A DNA stretch of 20,972 nucleotides from CAZGOM01 sp964542875 (GCA_964542875.1 CAZIWA010000101.1:1-20972), one strand, 5' to 3'. Shown: positions 8,013-15,826, numbered from the stretch's first letter. The notes: a model not told the origin generated them from the sequence alone. Translations and numbers: made by a program.

Positions 8013-8031
8013 AAGACACGAAGACACGAAG
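8013..8031 (+). repeat. Short tandem repeat of AAGACACG
   Basis: Two exact copies of AAGACACG (8013-8020 and 8021-8028) are followed by AAG, in an A/G-rich spacer downstream of ispD. The spacer 7989-8147 holds no credible gene. The repeat may be a remnant of a dispersed intergenic element or simple-sequence DNA. Confidence 0.4.
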
Positions 8032-8147
8032 GAAGAGAAGAGCGGAAAAGAGCAGATTTTTTTGACTGGGATTTAGAGGGTTGAGAATAATTTAGAGGAT
8101 TTCCAGCAAGAGAAGATAAAGCTGTGCGAATTGAGATGTGAAACGAA

Positions 8148-8175
8148 CAACGCCGTCCTTGTGGGGACGGCGTTG
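8148..8175. terminator. Bidirectional intrinsic terminator between ispD and the small lipoprotein gene
   Basis: CAACGCCGTCC (8148-8158) and GGACGGCGTTG (8165-8175) form a perfect 11-base GC-rich stem with a 6-base loop. On plus the stem is followed by CAGTTTTGG; on minus it is followed by TTCGTTTC. It lies between two convergent genes, ispD ending at 7988 and the lipoprotein gene ending at 8234. The minus-strand tail has more T residues right after the stem, so it probably serves the lipoprotein gene at least. Confidence 0.72.
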
Positions 8176-8233
8176 CAGTTTTGGAACCATGTTGGCCTGA
8201 GAGTTTTTAGGCTCGCAGGGTTGTCAACATTGA

Positions 8234-8569
8234 TTACTTCTTGTCGTCGTGGAAGTTGGCAGAGAAAGTGCTGCGGACATTGGTTGCCTTGCCGTTGAAC
8301 ACGGTGACTTCCAGGGTCTTGCTCTTGTTGTCGCTGGAGACGATGAAGTTGTTGCCAGTGACGTAGGACCAGGTGAGGACCTTGCTGCCGTCGCTGTTGG
8401 TGGTGGTGTAGTTGGGCTGGCCGAGCTTGGAGACCAGTTCGCTTTCGGTGGTCTGGCCGACCTTGATTTCGGAAGCAGCGGTTTCGTTGTAGTCAGTGCC
8501 GAAAGAGTAGCAGCCGGCAGCGAAGCCGAGAGCGACGACCAAAGCAGCGATTTTGAGATTCTTCATCAT
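8234..8569 (-). CDS. Small SmpA/OmlA (BamE)-like lipoprotein
   Basis: This 111-residue protein has a lipoprotein signal peptide ending in the lipobox LGFAAGC, with Cys20 the predicted lipidation site. The mature part contains IKVGQTTESELVSKLGQPN (about 36-54) and DGSKVLTWSYV (about 60-70). That fits the BamE/SmpA/OmlA fold, where a G.t..ev...lG.P motif is followed by a strand with an aromatic Y or W. True BamE assists the outer-membrane beta-barrel assembly machine, but this fold also occurs in many unrelated envelope lipoproteins, so the exact role is open. The first of two adjacent ATGs (8569) is chosen because GGAAGG lies 8 bases upstream. The gene is monocistronic, convergent with ispD, and ends shortly before the hairpin terminator at 8148-8175. 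Confidence 0.82.
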   Translation of the reverse strand: MMKNLKIAALVVALGFAAGCYSFGTDYNETAASEIKVGQTTESELVSKLGQPNYTTTNSDGSKVLTWSYVTGNNFIVSSDNKSKTLEVTVFNGKATNVRSTFSANFHDDKK

Positions 8570-8618
8570 TTGTAGAGCCTTCCCTGTGTTTGTTCAGGAA
8601 AAAGTGAAAAACGAAATA

Positions 8619-8642
8619 ATTCGCCAGCGACGCGTGGCGAAT
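8619..8642. repeat. 8-base inverted repeat in the leader of the small lipoprotein gene
   Basis: ATTCGCCA (8619-8626) and TGGCGAAT (8635-8642) are perfect complements separated by 8 bases. It lies 50-73 bases upstream of the lipoprotein ATG, on the DNA shared with the divergent rfbA gene. It could be an operator or, if transcribed, a leader hairpin. The rest of the 8570-8762 spacer is A/T-rich and contains a T8 run at 8713-8720 but no gene. Confidence 0.45.
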
Positions 8643-8762
8643 ATGCCAACCCTCTTGAACTCCCACTTTAGAGTATGAGGCCTAAACATCCCTGTGCAAC
8701 AAAGTCAAGAACTTTTTTTTCAATAAGATTGCGTGAGGTCTGATTTACACACCCCGTCCACT

Positions 8763-8791
8763 TTGACGGGCCGTGCTGGACACGTCATAAG
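8763..8791 (+). promoter_or_regulatory. Sigma-70-like promoter for rfbA
   Basis: TTGACG (8763-8768, five of six consensus matches) and CATAAG (8786-8791, four of six) are separated by exactly 17 bases. The predicted transcription start is near 8798, leaving a leader of about 55 bases with an AGGAG Shine-Dalgarno at 8840-8844. Confidence 0.55.
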
Positions 8792-8852
8792 GCATGCCGG
8801 ACACTTGGCATACAAGAGAGACCGACTCAACTTCATATCAGGAGAATCAGGG

Positions 8853-9725
8853 ATGAGAGGCATCATTTTGGCTGGCGGTAAAGGCACCCGGCTCTATCCT
8901 TTGACACTGGCGATCAGCAAGCAACTTTTGCCGGTCTACAACAAACCGATGATCTATTACCCCCTGGGCACCATCATGCTGGCGGGGATTCGTGAAATCA
9001 TGCTCATCAGCACGCCTGAGGACCTCCCGCTCTACAAAAGGCTGTTGGGGACCGGTGAGCAGTGGGGATGCCGGTTTGAATACGCCGAGCAGGCCAAGCC
9101 CAATGGGCTGGCCGAGGCATTTGTGATCGGCAAAAAGTTCGTGGACGGCAAGCCGGCGTGCCTGATTCTGGGCGACAACATTTTTCACGGGGCGAGGCTC
9201 TCGGAAAGCATTCGGGCGGCGGCGATGACGCAGGATGGCGCGACGATTTTCGCCTACGGCGTGCGAGACCCGGAACGGTTCGGCGTTGTGGAGTTCGACG
9301 CGACGGGACGGGCTATTTCGATCGAAGAGAAGCCCGCCAAGCCCAAGTCGAACTTTGCGGTGCCGGGCATGTATTTCTATGACAACCAGGTGTGCGACAT
9401 CGCCAGTAATCTCAAGCCCTCCAAGCGCGGGGAACTGGAGATCACTGATTTGAACCGGGTGTACATGGCCAAAGGGCAATTGAAGGTGCAGACACTTGGC
9501 CGCGGCACGGCGTGGCTGGACGCGGGTACACATGAATCACTGCTGCAGGCGTCGCAGTTTGTGCAGGCGATCGAGGAGCGCATGGGGTACATGGTGTGCT
9601 CACCGGAAGAAATCGCTTACCGGATGGGATTCATCACCGTGGATCAGCTCAACAAGCTGGCCGACAACCTTGGCGGCAATGAATACGCCCAGGCGCTGCG
9701 CAGGGTGGCAAGCGAGCCGCGATAA
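8853..9725 (+). CDS. rfbA: Glucose-1-phosphate thymidylyltransferase (RmlA/RfbA)
   Basis: The enzyme joins dTTP and glucose-1-phosphate to make dTDP-glucose, the first step towards dTDP-rhamnose and other deoxysugars of surface polysaccharides. The 290-residue length is exactly typical. The protein starts MRGIILAGGKGTRLYPLT, the sugar-nucleotidyltransferase P-loop-like motif, with SKQLLPVYNKPMIYYPL (22-38), LGDNIFHG (106-113), GVVEFD and EEKPAKPKSNFA (about 155-170), and ELEITDLN further on. The open frame extends 40 codons upstream, but the ATG at 8853 is chosen because it matches the family N terminus and has AGGAG 8 bases upstream. The rmlB, rmlC and rmlD genes that often sit beside it are not in the window, so it may supply dTDP-glucose to genes located elsewhere. 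Confidence 0.95.
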   Translation: MRGIILAGGKGTRLYPLTLAISKQLLPVYNKPMIYYPLGTIMLAGIREIMLISTPEDLPLYKRLLGTGEQWGCRFEYAEQAKPNGLAEAFVIGKKFVDGKPACLILGDNIFHGARLSESIRAAAMTQDGATIFAYGVRDPERFGVVEFDATGRAISIEEKPAKPKSNFAVPGMYFYDNQVCDIASNLKPSKRGELEITDLNRVYMAKGQLKVQTLGRGTAWLDAGTHESLLQASQFVQAIEERMGYMVCSPEEIAYRMGFITVDQLNKLADNLGGNEYAQALRRVASEPR

Positions 9726-9809
9726 GCCCCGCGTCTCGTTTTGGATGGTTATGCTGGCTAGGATATGGACAGGCGTTCGTAAGGTTCCCCCACGCCCGGA
9801 GATACATCC

Positions 9810-11117
9810 ATGTCGAGTGTCAGCGGCTCCGCCATCCTCAATGAGCTTGGCTTTCGTTACGATCCTGCCAGCCTTTATCACCAGACCATCACCAGCGTGC
9901 TCCATGCTGCGGAAATACTGGAGTTGCCGCACCATCTGCAGTTGATGATCTCGCAGCCCAAGTCGGAGATCATGGTCCATTTTCCGGCTCGGATGGACAA
10001 CGGTGAGTTCAAGCTGTTCAAGGGATACCGGGTTCAGCACAACAACATTCTCGGGCCGTACAAAGGCGGCATCCGGTATCACCAGAATGTGGCGCTGGAT
10101 GATGTGAAGTCGCTGGCGGTATTGATGACAATGAAATGCTCCCTGGCACGTCTGCCGTTTGGCGGGGCCAAAGGGGGTGTGCAGGTAGACCCCAGGTCGC
10201 TCTCGCAGGATGAGCTGATGCGCATGACCCGGCGCTTCACCACGGCGCTGGGAAGGAACATCGGGCCCGACTACGACATTCCCGCGCCGGACGTGGGGAC
10301 CAATGCGCAAACGATGGCCTGGATGGCGGATACGTTCATCATGTTCGACAAGGGCCAGCATGTGACCGGCGGGCAGGGCGTGGTGACGGGCAAACCCCTG
10401 GAGTTTGGCGGGTCTCACGGGAGGGACAAAGCGACAGGGCAAGGGCTGGTGTATGTGCTGGAGGAACTGCTGCCGAGCATGAAACTGGCGATCGGCCAGT
10501 GCACATTCAGCCTGGTGGGGTATGGGAACGTGGGGTCGTGGGCGGGCCGGCTGCTGGCGCAAAAAGGCGCGAAGATGCTGGCCGTGTCTGACCATACAGG
10601 AAGCATCATCAACCCCGCGGGAATCGATGCGCAGGCGCTATCGGACTACGTTCGGACGTCCGGCGGCGTGTCAGGCTTCCCCGGGGCGGAGAGCATCGAC
10701 CGCGACACGTTTTATAAGACGAAGGTGGATTTGTTCATTCCCGCAGCGCTGGAACAGATGATCGATATGCGCACGGCGAGCATGCTGGACTGCAAAGTGC
10801 TGGTGGAGGCCGCCAACGCGCCGACCATGCCCGAGGCGGAGCGCGCGCTTCTGGCCCGGGGTGTGGGCGTGCTGCCGGCCATCTTGTGCAACTCCGGCGG
10901 TGTGACGGTGAGTTATCTGGAATGGAAGCAGAACCGGCAGGCGGAGACATGGTCTGCGGAAGTGATTGATATTGAGCTCAGAAGAATCATGCACGTGGCC
11001 GCGGGTCTGGTGAAGAGCTCCGCGGCCCGGTACGGGTGCGACATGCGCACGGCGGCGTATATCTCGTCGCTGGAGCACATTGCGCGCGTGTACAAGCTGC
11101 GGGGGATTTTTCCGTAA
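9810..11117 (+). CDS. gdhA: Glu/Leu/Phe/Val dehydrogenase family protein, probably glutamate dehydrogenase
   Basis: This cytosolic enzyme would interconvert glutamate and 2-oxoglutarate plus ammonia using NAD(P). The 435 residues match the hexameric family size. The substrate-binding motif GPYKGGIRYH has K85, a second lysine is K109, and the catalytic lysine is K121 in LPFGGAKGGV, matching the three-lysine pattern of clostridial-type GDH. The Rossmann nucleotide-binding motif VGYGNVGSWAG starts near residue 234. The segment EAANAPTMPEAE and the Ser-containing NSGGVTVSYLEW are also typical. A CGGAGA Shine-Dalgarno lies 7 bases before the ATG at 9810. The gene follows rfbA by 84 bases but is probably separately expressed; a weak TTGGAT/TATGGA pair lies in the gap. 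A strong terminator follows. A leucine or other amino-acid specificity cannot be excluded from sequence alone. Confidence 0.93.
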   Translation: MSSVSGSAILNELGFRYDPASLYHQTITSVLHAAEILELPHHLQLMISQPKSEIMVHFPARMDNGEFKLFKGYRVQHNNILGPYKGGIRYHQNVALDDVKSLAVLMTMKCSLARLPFGGAKGGVQVDPRSLSQDELMRMTRRFTTALGRNIGPDYDIPAPDVGTNAQTMAWMADTFIMFDKGQHVTGGQGVVTGKPLEFGGSHGRDKATGQGLVYVLEELLPSMKLAIGQCTFSLVGYGNVGSWAGRLLAQKGAKMLAVSDHTGSIINPAGIDAQALSDYVRTSGGVSGFPGAESIDRDTFYKTKVDLFIPAALEQMIDMRTASMLDCKVLVEAANAPTMPEAERALLARGVGVLPAILCNSGGVTVSYLEWKQNRQAETWSAEVIDIELRRIMHVAAGLVKSSAARYGCDMRTAAYISSLEHIARVYKLRGIFP

Positions 11118-11137
11118 GGATTAAAGAGCGGCAAAAA

Positions 11138-11170
11138 CAAAAAACGCCCGGCGATGCCGGGCGTTTTTTG
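11138..11170. terminator. Strong bidirectional intrinsic terminator
   Basis: A perfect 15-base inverted repeat surrounds a GAT loop: the GC core ACGCCCGGC (11144-11152) pairs with GCCGGGCGT (11156-11164) and is flanked by A-runs on the left and T6 on the right. On either strand a GC stem is followed by a T-run, so it can end transcription of the glutamate dehydrogenase gene (plus) and of the short SppA gene (minus, ending at 11193). Confidence 0.93.
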
Positions 11171-11192
11171 TTGGGATGCCGGAAGCGAGGTG

Positions 11193-12293
11193 TTATTGCT
11201 GGAGGGTGAACTGGAGCTGGGGGACGGAGAGCTCGCCCATGACTTTGCGGATCTGTTCGCCGGTGATTTTCTGGGGCGCATCGGCGGCGGAGCCGGAGAT
11301 GAGGCCCAGGAGTCCGCCGTGACGGGCGGGGTGGATGGAGACGATCATGGGCTTGATGTTGGCGCCGATGTTGGCCTTTTTCTTGGCGGCTTCGATGGCG
11401 TCTTCAAGGTAGCCTTCGGTGTCGACGAGTTTGTTGGAGATGGCCTGGGAGGTGGTGAAGACAGCGCCGGTGGCGAGCCTTTCCACTTGATCGCGGGTGA
11501 GGTGGGCTTTGCGGCCGTCGAACACGATGTCGATGAAGCGGGTGTGGGTGTTATCAAGGATGCCGCGGAGGATGCTGCGGTCGCTTTCGGTCCAGGCACG
11601 GAAGGGGCTGAGCGTGTCTTTCTTGTCGGACTTGGTGGCGACGACGATTTCAGGTGTGACGCCGATTTTCTGCATCAGGTCCTGGACGGTGAAGGCCTGG
11701 GCGATGACGCCGATGCTGCCGGTGATGGTGGTGGGCTCGGCGAAGATTTCGTCTGCCTGGGCAGAGACGTAATATCCGCCTGAGGCAGCCAGGGAGCCGT
11801 AGCTGGCGATGATGGGGACGGTGGGGTTCTGGGCCTTGAACTTTTTGAGTTCGTGATAGATGCGGTCGGAGGGGGCGACGCCGCCGCCGGGGGAATCGAT
11901 CCGGAGAACGATGGCCTTGGGGGGCGCTTCTTTAAGATCGCGGATGGCGGCGATCATGAAGAGGGCGGTGTCGTCATCGATGGCGCCCTTGACGGGGAGG
12001 ATGACGATTTTGTTGGCGCGGTCGCCGCTCTGGTAGGTGGACTCAATGGTGGAGCCCTGAAGCTGAGAGGCAAAGAGCAGGAAGAAATAGACGTTCAACA
12101 CGACGGAGAACATGAGCACACTGACCAGGAGCCCGCCCAAGGCGCGTCCGGCCCAGCCGAGGATGCTTTTGCGCTCGGCGGGAGGCGGCGGGGGAGCGTA
12201 CTGCTGCTGGTAATACCCCGGCGGCGGAGGGGGCGGCGGGGGGAAACCGGCGGAATCGTGTTGATTGGGGGGCTGACCGTTGGATTGGCTCAT
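11193..12293 (-). CDS. sppA: Signal peptide peptidase SppA, short form (S49 family), membrane-anchored
   Basis: This is a single-domain S49 serine protease of 366 residues. It begins with a cytoplasmic-looking proline-rich segment (residues 8-38, two runs of five to eight prolines with Tyr and Gln), then a transmembrane helix at about 51-77, then the protease domain. Catalytic residues are visible: S170 in GSLAASGGYY and the lysine K224 in SDKKDTLSPF, matching the Ser-Lys dyad of short bacterial SppA. RIDSPGGGV (130-138) and TITGSIGVIAQ (188-198) are also family-typical. The domain should face the periplasm. AAAGG is present about 11 bases before the ATG. It is transcribed away from larC and shares the terminator at 11138-11170. 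It is the second S49 peptidase in the window; the two differ in size and arrangement and are not recent duplicates. Confidence 0.93.
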   Translation of the reverse strand: MSQSNGQPPNQHDSAGFPPPPPPPPGYYQQQYAPPPPPAERKSILGWAGRALGGLLVSVLMFSVVLNVYFFLLFASQLQGSTIESTYQSGDRANKIVILPVKGAIDDDTALFMIAAIRDLKEAPPKAIVLRIDSPGGGVAPSDRIYHELKKFKAQNPTVPIIASYGSLAASGGYYVSAQADEIFAEPTTITGSIGVIAQAFTVQDLMQKIGVTPEIVVATKSDKKDTLSPFRAWTESDRSILRGILDNTHTRFIDIVFDGRKAHLTRDQVERLATGAVFTTSQAISNKLVDTEGYLEDAIEAAKKKANIGANIKPMIVSIHPARHGGLLGLISGSAADAPQKITGEQIRKVMGELSVPQLQFTLQQ

Positions 12294-12466
12294 CTGACTG
12301 GACCTTTATTCTTGCAAACAGTTGTGACTGGGGAATATGGCCGGGCTCGGCGCGCGGCGAGACACATGCCTCACATCCGTGTCGCATCACTTGTGACATA
12401 TCTTATGAAGACTACGACAGGCTATGATTGAGCGTTCATCTTTTTCGTAATCTCGAAAGCAGACAA

Positions 12467-13351
12467 ATGGGAAAACATCTCCACATCGACCCTTTCTCCG
12501 GCATCGCGGGAGACATGTTTCTGGGCGCAATGATCGATCTTGGCCTGCCGCTGGAGGAGATTAAAAAAGCCTTCAAAAATACCGGCAAGGAACAGGAATA
12601 CGCGCTGAGTGCAGAAAAAACCATGCGCTGCGGGGTGACGGGGATCGACTTTAAGGTGCATGTGAAGGAAGCCACGTGCAACCATGACCATGGACACGAT
12701 CATGGACAGGGGCACCATCACCACCATCATCATGTGCATTACCGGGACATGCTGGGGATCGTGGAAGGCCTGCAGGCCAGCGACCGGGCCAAAGGGTGGG
12801 CGAGGAAGATCGTCAACGCCCTGGCCGATGCGGAGGCAACGGTGCATGGCAAGCGCATCAGCGATGTGCATTTCCACGAAGTGGGGGGGATCGATTCGAT
12901 GATCGACATGCTGGGGGCCGCGGTGGCGCTGGACCTGTTGGATGTGACGAGCCTGTCGTGCGGGCCGATTCCCGTGACGCATGGGTATGTGCGCTGCGAC
13001 CATGGGAAGATGCCGCTGCCGGCGCCCGCGACGGCGCTGCTTTTGCGCAACAAGCCAGTGATCGGCATCGATAAGCGCGTGGAACTGGTGACGCCGACAG
13101 GCGCGGCCATTCTCGCGGGGCTTTGTGAAACGTATGGCCCCATGCCTTCGATGACCTATGAAAAGGTGGGATACGGCGCGGGCGACCGGGACGAGCCGGA
13201 TACGCCCAACATGCTCCGGCTGTTTCTGGGAAAACTGGGGACGCATAAGGCCAGCACGCATCAGGCCACGGCACCGGTGCATGCGCATGAGCCAGTGCCT
13301 GCCGCGATACCGGCAGGCAAAACGGTGCCGCTGAATGTGAAGATCGGGTAA
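12467..13351 (+). CDS. larC: LarC-type nickel-insertion protein (DUF111), N-terminal domain only
   Basis: LarC inserts nickel into the pincer cofactor of lactate racemase and related LarA enzymes. The protein begins MGKHLHIDPFSGIAGDMFLG, a clear LarC start with D8-P-F-S-G-I-A-G-D. A His-rich metal-binding stretch lies at 72-91, followed by VHFHEVGGIDSMID (134-147), CGPIPVTHG (165-173) and ELVTPTGAAIL (206-216). NMLRLFLGKLG (248-258) normally leads into the C-terminal LarC2 half, but here the protein ends after 36 more His/Ala/Pro-rich residues, at 294 total versus about 400 for full LarC. No LarC2-like sequence is seen in any frame before the next gene. The ATG at 12467 is preferred over an in-frame TTG at 12428 because it matches the family start. 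larA, larB and larE are not in the window. The 173-base divergent spacer upstream shows no convincing promoter. Confidence 0.88.
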   Translation: MGKHLHIDPFSGIAGDMFLGAMIDLGLPLEEIKKAFKNTGKEQEYALSAEKTMRCGVTGIDFKVHVKEATCNHDHGHDHGQGHHHHHHHVHYRDMLGIVEGLQASDRAKGWARKIVNALADAEATVHGKRISDVHFHEVGGIDSMIDMLGAAVALDLLDVTSLSCGPIPVTHGYVRCDHGKMPLPAPATALLLRNKPVIGIDKRVELVTPTGAAILAGLCETYGPMPSMTYEKVGYGAGDRDEPDTPNMLRLFLGKLGTHKASTHQATAPVHAHEPVPAAIPAGKTVPLNVKIG

Positions 13352-13389
13352 AAGTACGTCGCGGCTTTTGAGACGACACTTTTGGATGC

Positions 13390-14169
13390 ATGAAAATGAA
13401 TCAGGCTCTTTCGCTTTGGGGCTCCCTTGAGCCCGCACCGGATGTGGATGTGCTGTTTGAGACCCTGGGCGATGCGCTGGTGCAAAGCGCATTGAACGCC
13501 GTACAGACGCGCGGGGTGTTTCATCTGGCGCTGTCTGGCGGGGGGACCCCCGAGCCGTTTTACATCCGGCTGGTGACGGACCCGAAATTCCGGATGCTGC
13601 CCTGGGAAAAAACCCACGTGTGGCTGGTGGATGAACGCCGGGTGCCGCTGACCCATGAGAAAAGCAATTACAAAATGATTGCGGAGTCTCTGCTGGATCA
13701 TGTGCCGATGAAGAGCCGTAACAAACACCCAGTGGCGGTGGACGATGCCGACCCGGGCCATGCGTATGAGCGGGAATTGATCGGCACGTTTGAGAACGGT
13801 GTTGAGCCGATATTGGATTTTGTGCTGCTGGGCATGGGTGATGATGGGCATACGGCGTCGCTGTTTCCGGGATCCCGCGGGCTCAATGAGAACGTGCGCT
13901 GGGTGATCAATAATGACGGGCCGGGGGTGGTGCCGCCTGACCGGGTGACGATGACATACCGGCTGATCAACGGCGCGCGGCATGTGGGGGTGCTTTGCGT
14001 GGGGGCCAAGAAGCTGCCGACGCTGCAAAGGATCGACGAGCAGGTGAAGGCAGGCGGGCCGGATGTGGTGAAGCTGCCGATCACCGGTGTGCGGCCGACA
14101 CGCGGTCGGTTGGTGTGGTATCTGGACAAGGACGCTTCAGGGGCGGACTTTCAGATTCCGTTTGATTGA
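13390..14169 (+). CDS. pgl: 6-phosphogluconolactonase
   Basis: The enzyme hydrolyses 6-phosphogluconolactone to 6-phosphogluconate in the oxidative pentose phosphate pathway, in the cytosol. The protein has 259 residues, normal for the Pgl/DevB type. Motifs are ALSGGGTP (47-54), VWLVDERRVPLTHEKSNY (77-94) with the VDER and SN pair, and the hallmark LLGMGDDGHTASLFPG (146-161). The gene follows larC by 38 bases and precedes pyrB by 56, so it may be co-transcribed. Two in-frame ATGs, 13390 and 13396, are possible; the Shine-Dalgarno is weak (GGA at 13384-13386), and 13390 is taken. Zwf and Gnd are not in the window. Confidence 0.94.
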   Translation: MKMNQALSLWGSLEPAPDVDVLFETLGDALVQSALNAVQTRGVFHLALSGGGTPEPFYIRLVTDPKFRMLPWEKTHVWLVDERRVPLTHEKSNYKMIAESLLDHVPMKSRNKHPVAVDDADPGHAYERELIGTFENGVEPILDFVLLGMGDDGHTASLFPGSRGLNENVRWVINNDGPGVVPPDRVTMTYRLINGARHVGVLCVGAKKLPTLQRIDEQVKAGGPDVVKLPITGVRPTRGRLVWYLDKDASGADFQIPFD

Positions 14170-14225
14170 GGATGGCGTGGTGGGCCTCCCGGACTCGACC
14201 GGACCCTGCAAGATGGGGTACGATT

Positions 14226-15212
14226 ATGCCCATGACCAGCAGCCAGTACGCATGGAAGCACAAGCATCTCCTGGGCCTTGAGTACCTTTCGCGGGAGGAT
14301 ATTGTCCACCTGCTTAAAACAGCCCGGGGGCAGGAAGCCATCAGCACCCGGAGCGTGAAGAAAGCAGCGACGCTTCACGGCAAGGTGGTGGTGAACCTGT
14401 TTTACGAGGATTCCACCCGAACCCGGACGAGCTTTAACCTGGCGGCAAGCCGGCTTTCAGCGGATGTGCTGGACATCACGGCCAAAGGCTCCAGCGCGTC
14501 CAAGGGCGAAACCCTGCGGGATACGGCGAGAAACATCGAGGCGATGGGGGTGGATGTGATCGTCTGCCGGCACCAGTCGTCGGGCGCATGCCATCACCTG
14601 GCACGGAGCGTGAACTGCAGCGTGGTGAACGCCGGCGACGGGCAGCATGAGCACCCGACGCAGGGCCTTTTGGACATCTACACCATCGCCAAGCGGTTTA
14701 AGCGGATGGAAGACTTCGATCTTTCAGGCCTGAGCGTGGCCATCGTGGGGGATATCCAGCACAGCCGGGTGGCGAGATCGAACATTCATGGGCTGACGAA
14801 ACTTGGGGCCAAGGTGGTGCTGGTGGGCCCGCCTACGCTGCTGCCCAAGGGGCTGGCAGACCTGGGATGCGAGCTTTCCAATCAGGTGGACGATGTGCTG
14901 CCCAAAGTGGATGTGGTGAACATGCTCCGGGTGCAATTTGAACGGCTGACGAGCCCGATGTTTCCCAGCGTGCGGGAGTATGCGGCGTTGTTTGGGCTCA
15001 ACCCCAGGCGATTTGCCCGGGCCAAGAAAGGCGTGCTGGTAATGCACCCGGGCCCGATCAACCGGGGCATCGAGATCGACTCAGAAGTGGCCGACGGGGC
15101 TTCCAGCGCGATTCTGGATCAAGTGTCGCACGGGCTGGCTGTCCGGATGGCGGCGCTGATCCTGGTGAGCAGCGCCTCGGGCCAGACTGAATCCAAGAAG
15201 AACGTCGCTTAA
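14226..15212 (+). CDS. pyrB: Aspartate carbamoyltransferase catalytic subunit
   Basis: The enzyme condenses carbamoyl phosphate and aspartate, the committed step of pyrimidine synthesis. From ATG 14226 the protein has 328 residues, slightly above the usual 310 through N- and C-terminal extras. The carbamoyl-phosphate motif STRTRTSF is at 63-70, SSASKGETL at 89-97 (catalytic loop Ser and K93), CRHQSSGACHHL at 114-125, NAGDGQHEHPTQGLLDI at 135-151, R181 in HSRVARS, MLRVQFER near 233-240, and HPGPINRGIEI at 274-284. These are distinctive for ATCase over ornithine carbamoyltransferase. The open frame extends upstream to 14166, but GGGG at 14215-14218 and family length favour 14226 (14232 is also possible). 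The gene is followed 20 bases later by gmk, joining pyrimidine and purine nucleotide steps in a probable operon. A pyrI regulatory subunit is not visible. Confidence 0.95.
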   Translation: MPMTSSQYAWKHKHLLGLEYLSREDIVHLLKTARGQEAISTRSVKKAATLHGKVVVNLFYEDSTRTRTSFNLAASRLSADVLDITAKGSSASKGETLRDTARNIEAMGVDVIVCRHQSSGACHHLARSVNCSVVNAGDGQHEHPTQGLLDIYTIAKRFKRMEDFDLSGLSVAIVGDIQHSRVARSNIHGLTKLGAKVVLVGPPTLLPKGLADLGCELSNQVDDVLPKVDVVNMLRVQFERLTSPMFPSVREYAALFGLNPRRFARAKKGVLVMHPGPINRGIEIDSEVADGASSAILDQVSHGLAVRMAALILVSSASGQTESKKNVA

Positions 15213-15232
15213 CACAGGAACGAAGATCACCC

Positions 15233-15826
15233 ATGGATGGGACTCAGAAAAAGTCTGGCGTGCTGCTTGTCATCTCCGGCCCTTCGGGCGTGGGCAAAAC
15301 CACGATCACCCGGCAGGTGGAGCAACAACTGGGCGGGGAATTCAGCGTTTCGGTCACCACCCGGCCCAAGGGGCCCAAGGATCGGGACGGCGTGGACTAC
15401 CACTTCATCGACAAAGAGCAGTTCATCAAACTTCGCGATGAAGGGCAATTGCTGGAGTGGGCGGAAGTTTTCGGGAATTTTTACGGCACCCCGCGGGCGC
15501 CGGTGGACAAGGCGCTGGCTGAGGGTCGGCTGATGATCCTGGAGATTGACGTGAAGGGGGCGATCCAGGTGAAAAAGCTGCTGCCGGACGCGTTTGGGGT
15601 GTTTGTGCTGCCGCCTACGGAATCGATTCTGCTGGAGAGACTGCGCGCCCGGGGACGCGAAGCGGAAGACGTGATTCAGCGGAGATTCGCAAAGGCCAAA
15701 GAAGAAATTTCACAAGCCAAAGCCTGCGGTGTTTATGATGTGTTCATCGTGAACGATTCGCTGGAGGCCGCCATCAACCAGGCGGTGCAGGAAGTGAAGC
15801 GAAACTGGGACACGAAATGCGTTTAA
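15233..15826 (+). CDS. gmk: Guanylate kinase
   Basis: The enzyme phosphorylates GMP to GDP with ATP in the cytosol. The 197-residue length is typical. The P-loop is SGPSGVGKTT (15-24), followed by the GMP-binding segment SVTTRPKGPKDRDGVDYHFI (about 39-58), then FGNFYGTP (75-82), LILEIDVKGA-type sequence near 100-111 and RLRARGREAEDVIQRR in the lid region (about 136-151). AGGAA lies 12 bases before the ATG at 15233. A C-terminal segment VNDSLEAAI is also typical. The gene is only 20 bases after pyrB, and the next gene follows at 76 bases. Confidence 0.96.
   Translation: MDGTQKKSGVLLVISGPSGVGKTTITRQVEQQLGGEFSVSVTTRPKGPKDRDGVDYHFIDKEQFIKLRDEGQLLEWAEVFGNFYGTPRAPVDKALAEGRLMILEIDVKGAIQVKKLLPDAFGVFVLPPTESILLERLRARGREAEDVIQRRFAKAKEEISQAKACGVYDVFIVNDSLEAAINQAVQEVKRNWDTKCV

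Noticed and set aside
9600..10595. 331-codon minus frame opposite the glutamate dehydrogenase gene
   Set aside because: It overlaps the coding region antisense and has no recognisable motif, while the plus strand carries all GDH motifs and a Shine-Dalgarno.
12719..12738. CAC/CAT run that looks like a microsatellite
   Set aside because: It encodes the poly-His part of the LarC metal-binding stretch, in frame, and is normal for this family.
12422..13492. 356-codon minus frame opposite larC and pgl
   Set aside because: Its His/Arg richness is the mirror of the plus-strand His-rich stretch and GC bias; it spans the boundary of two real genes.
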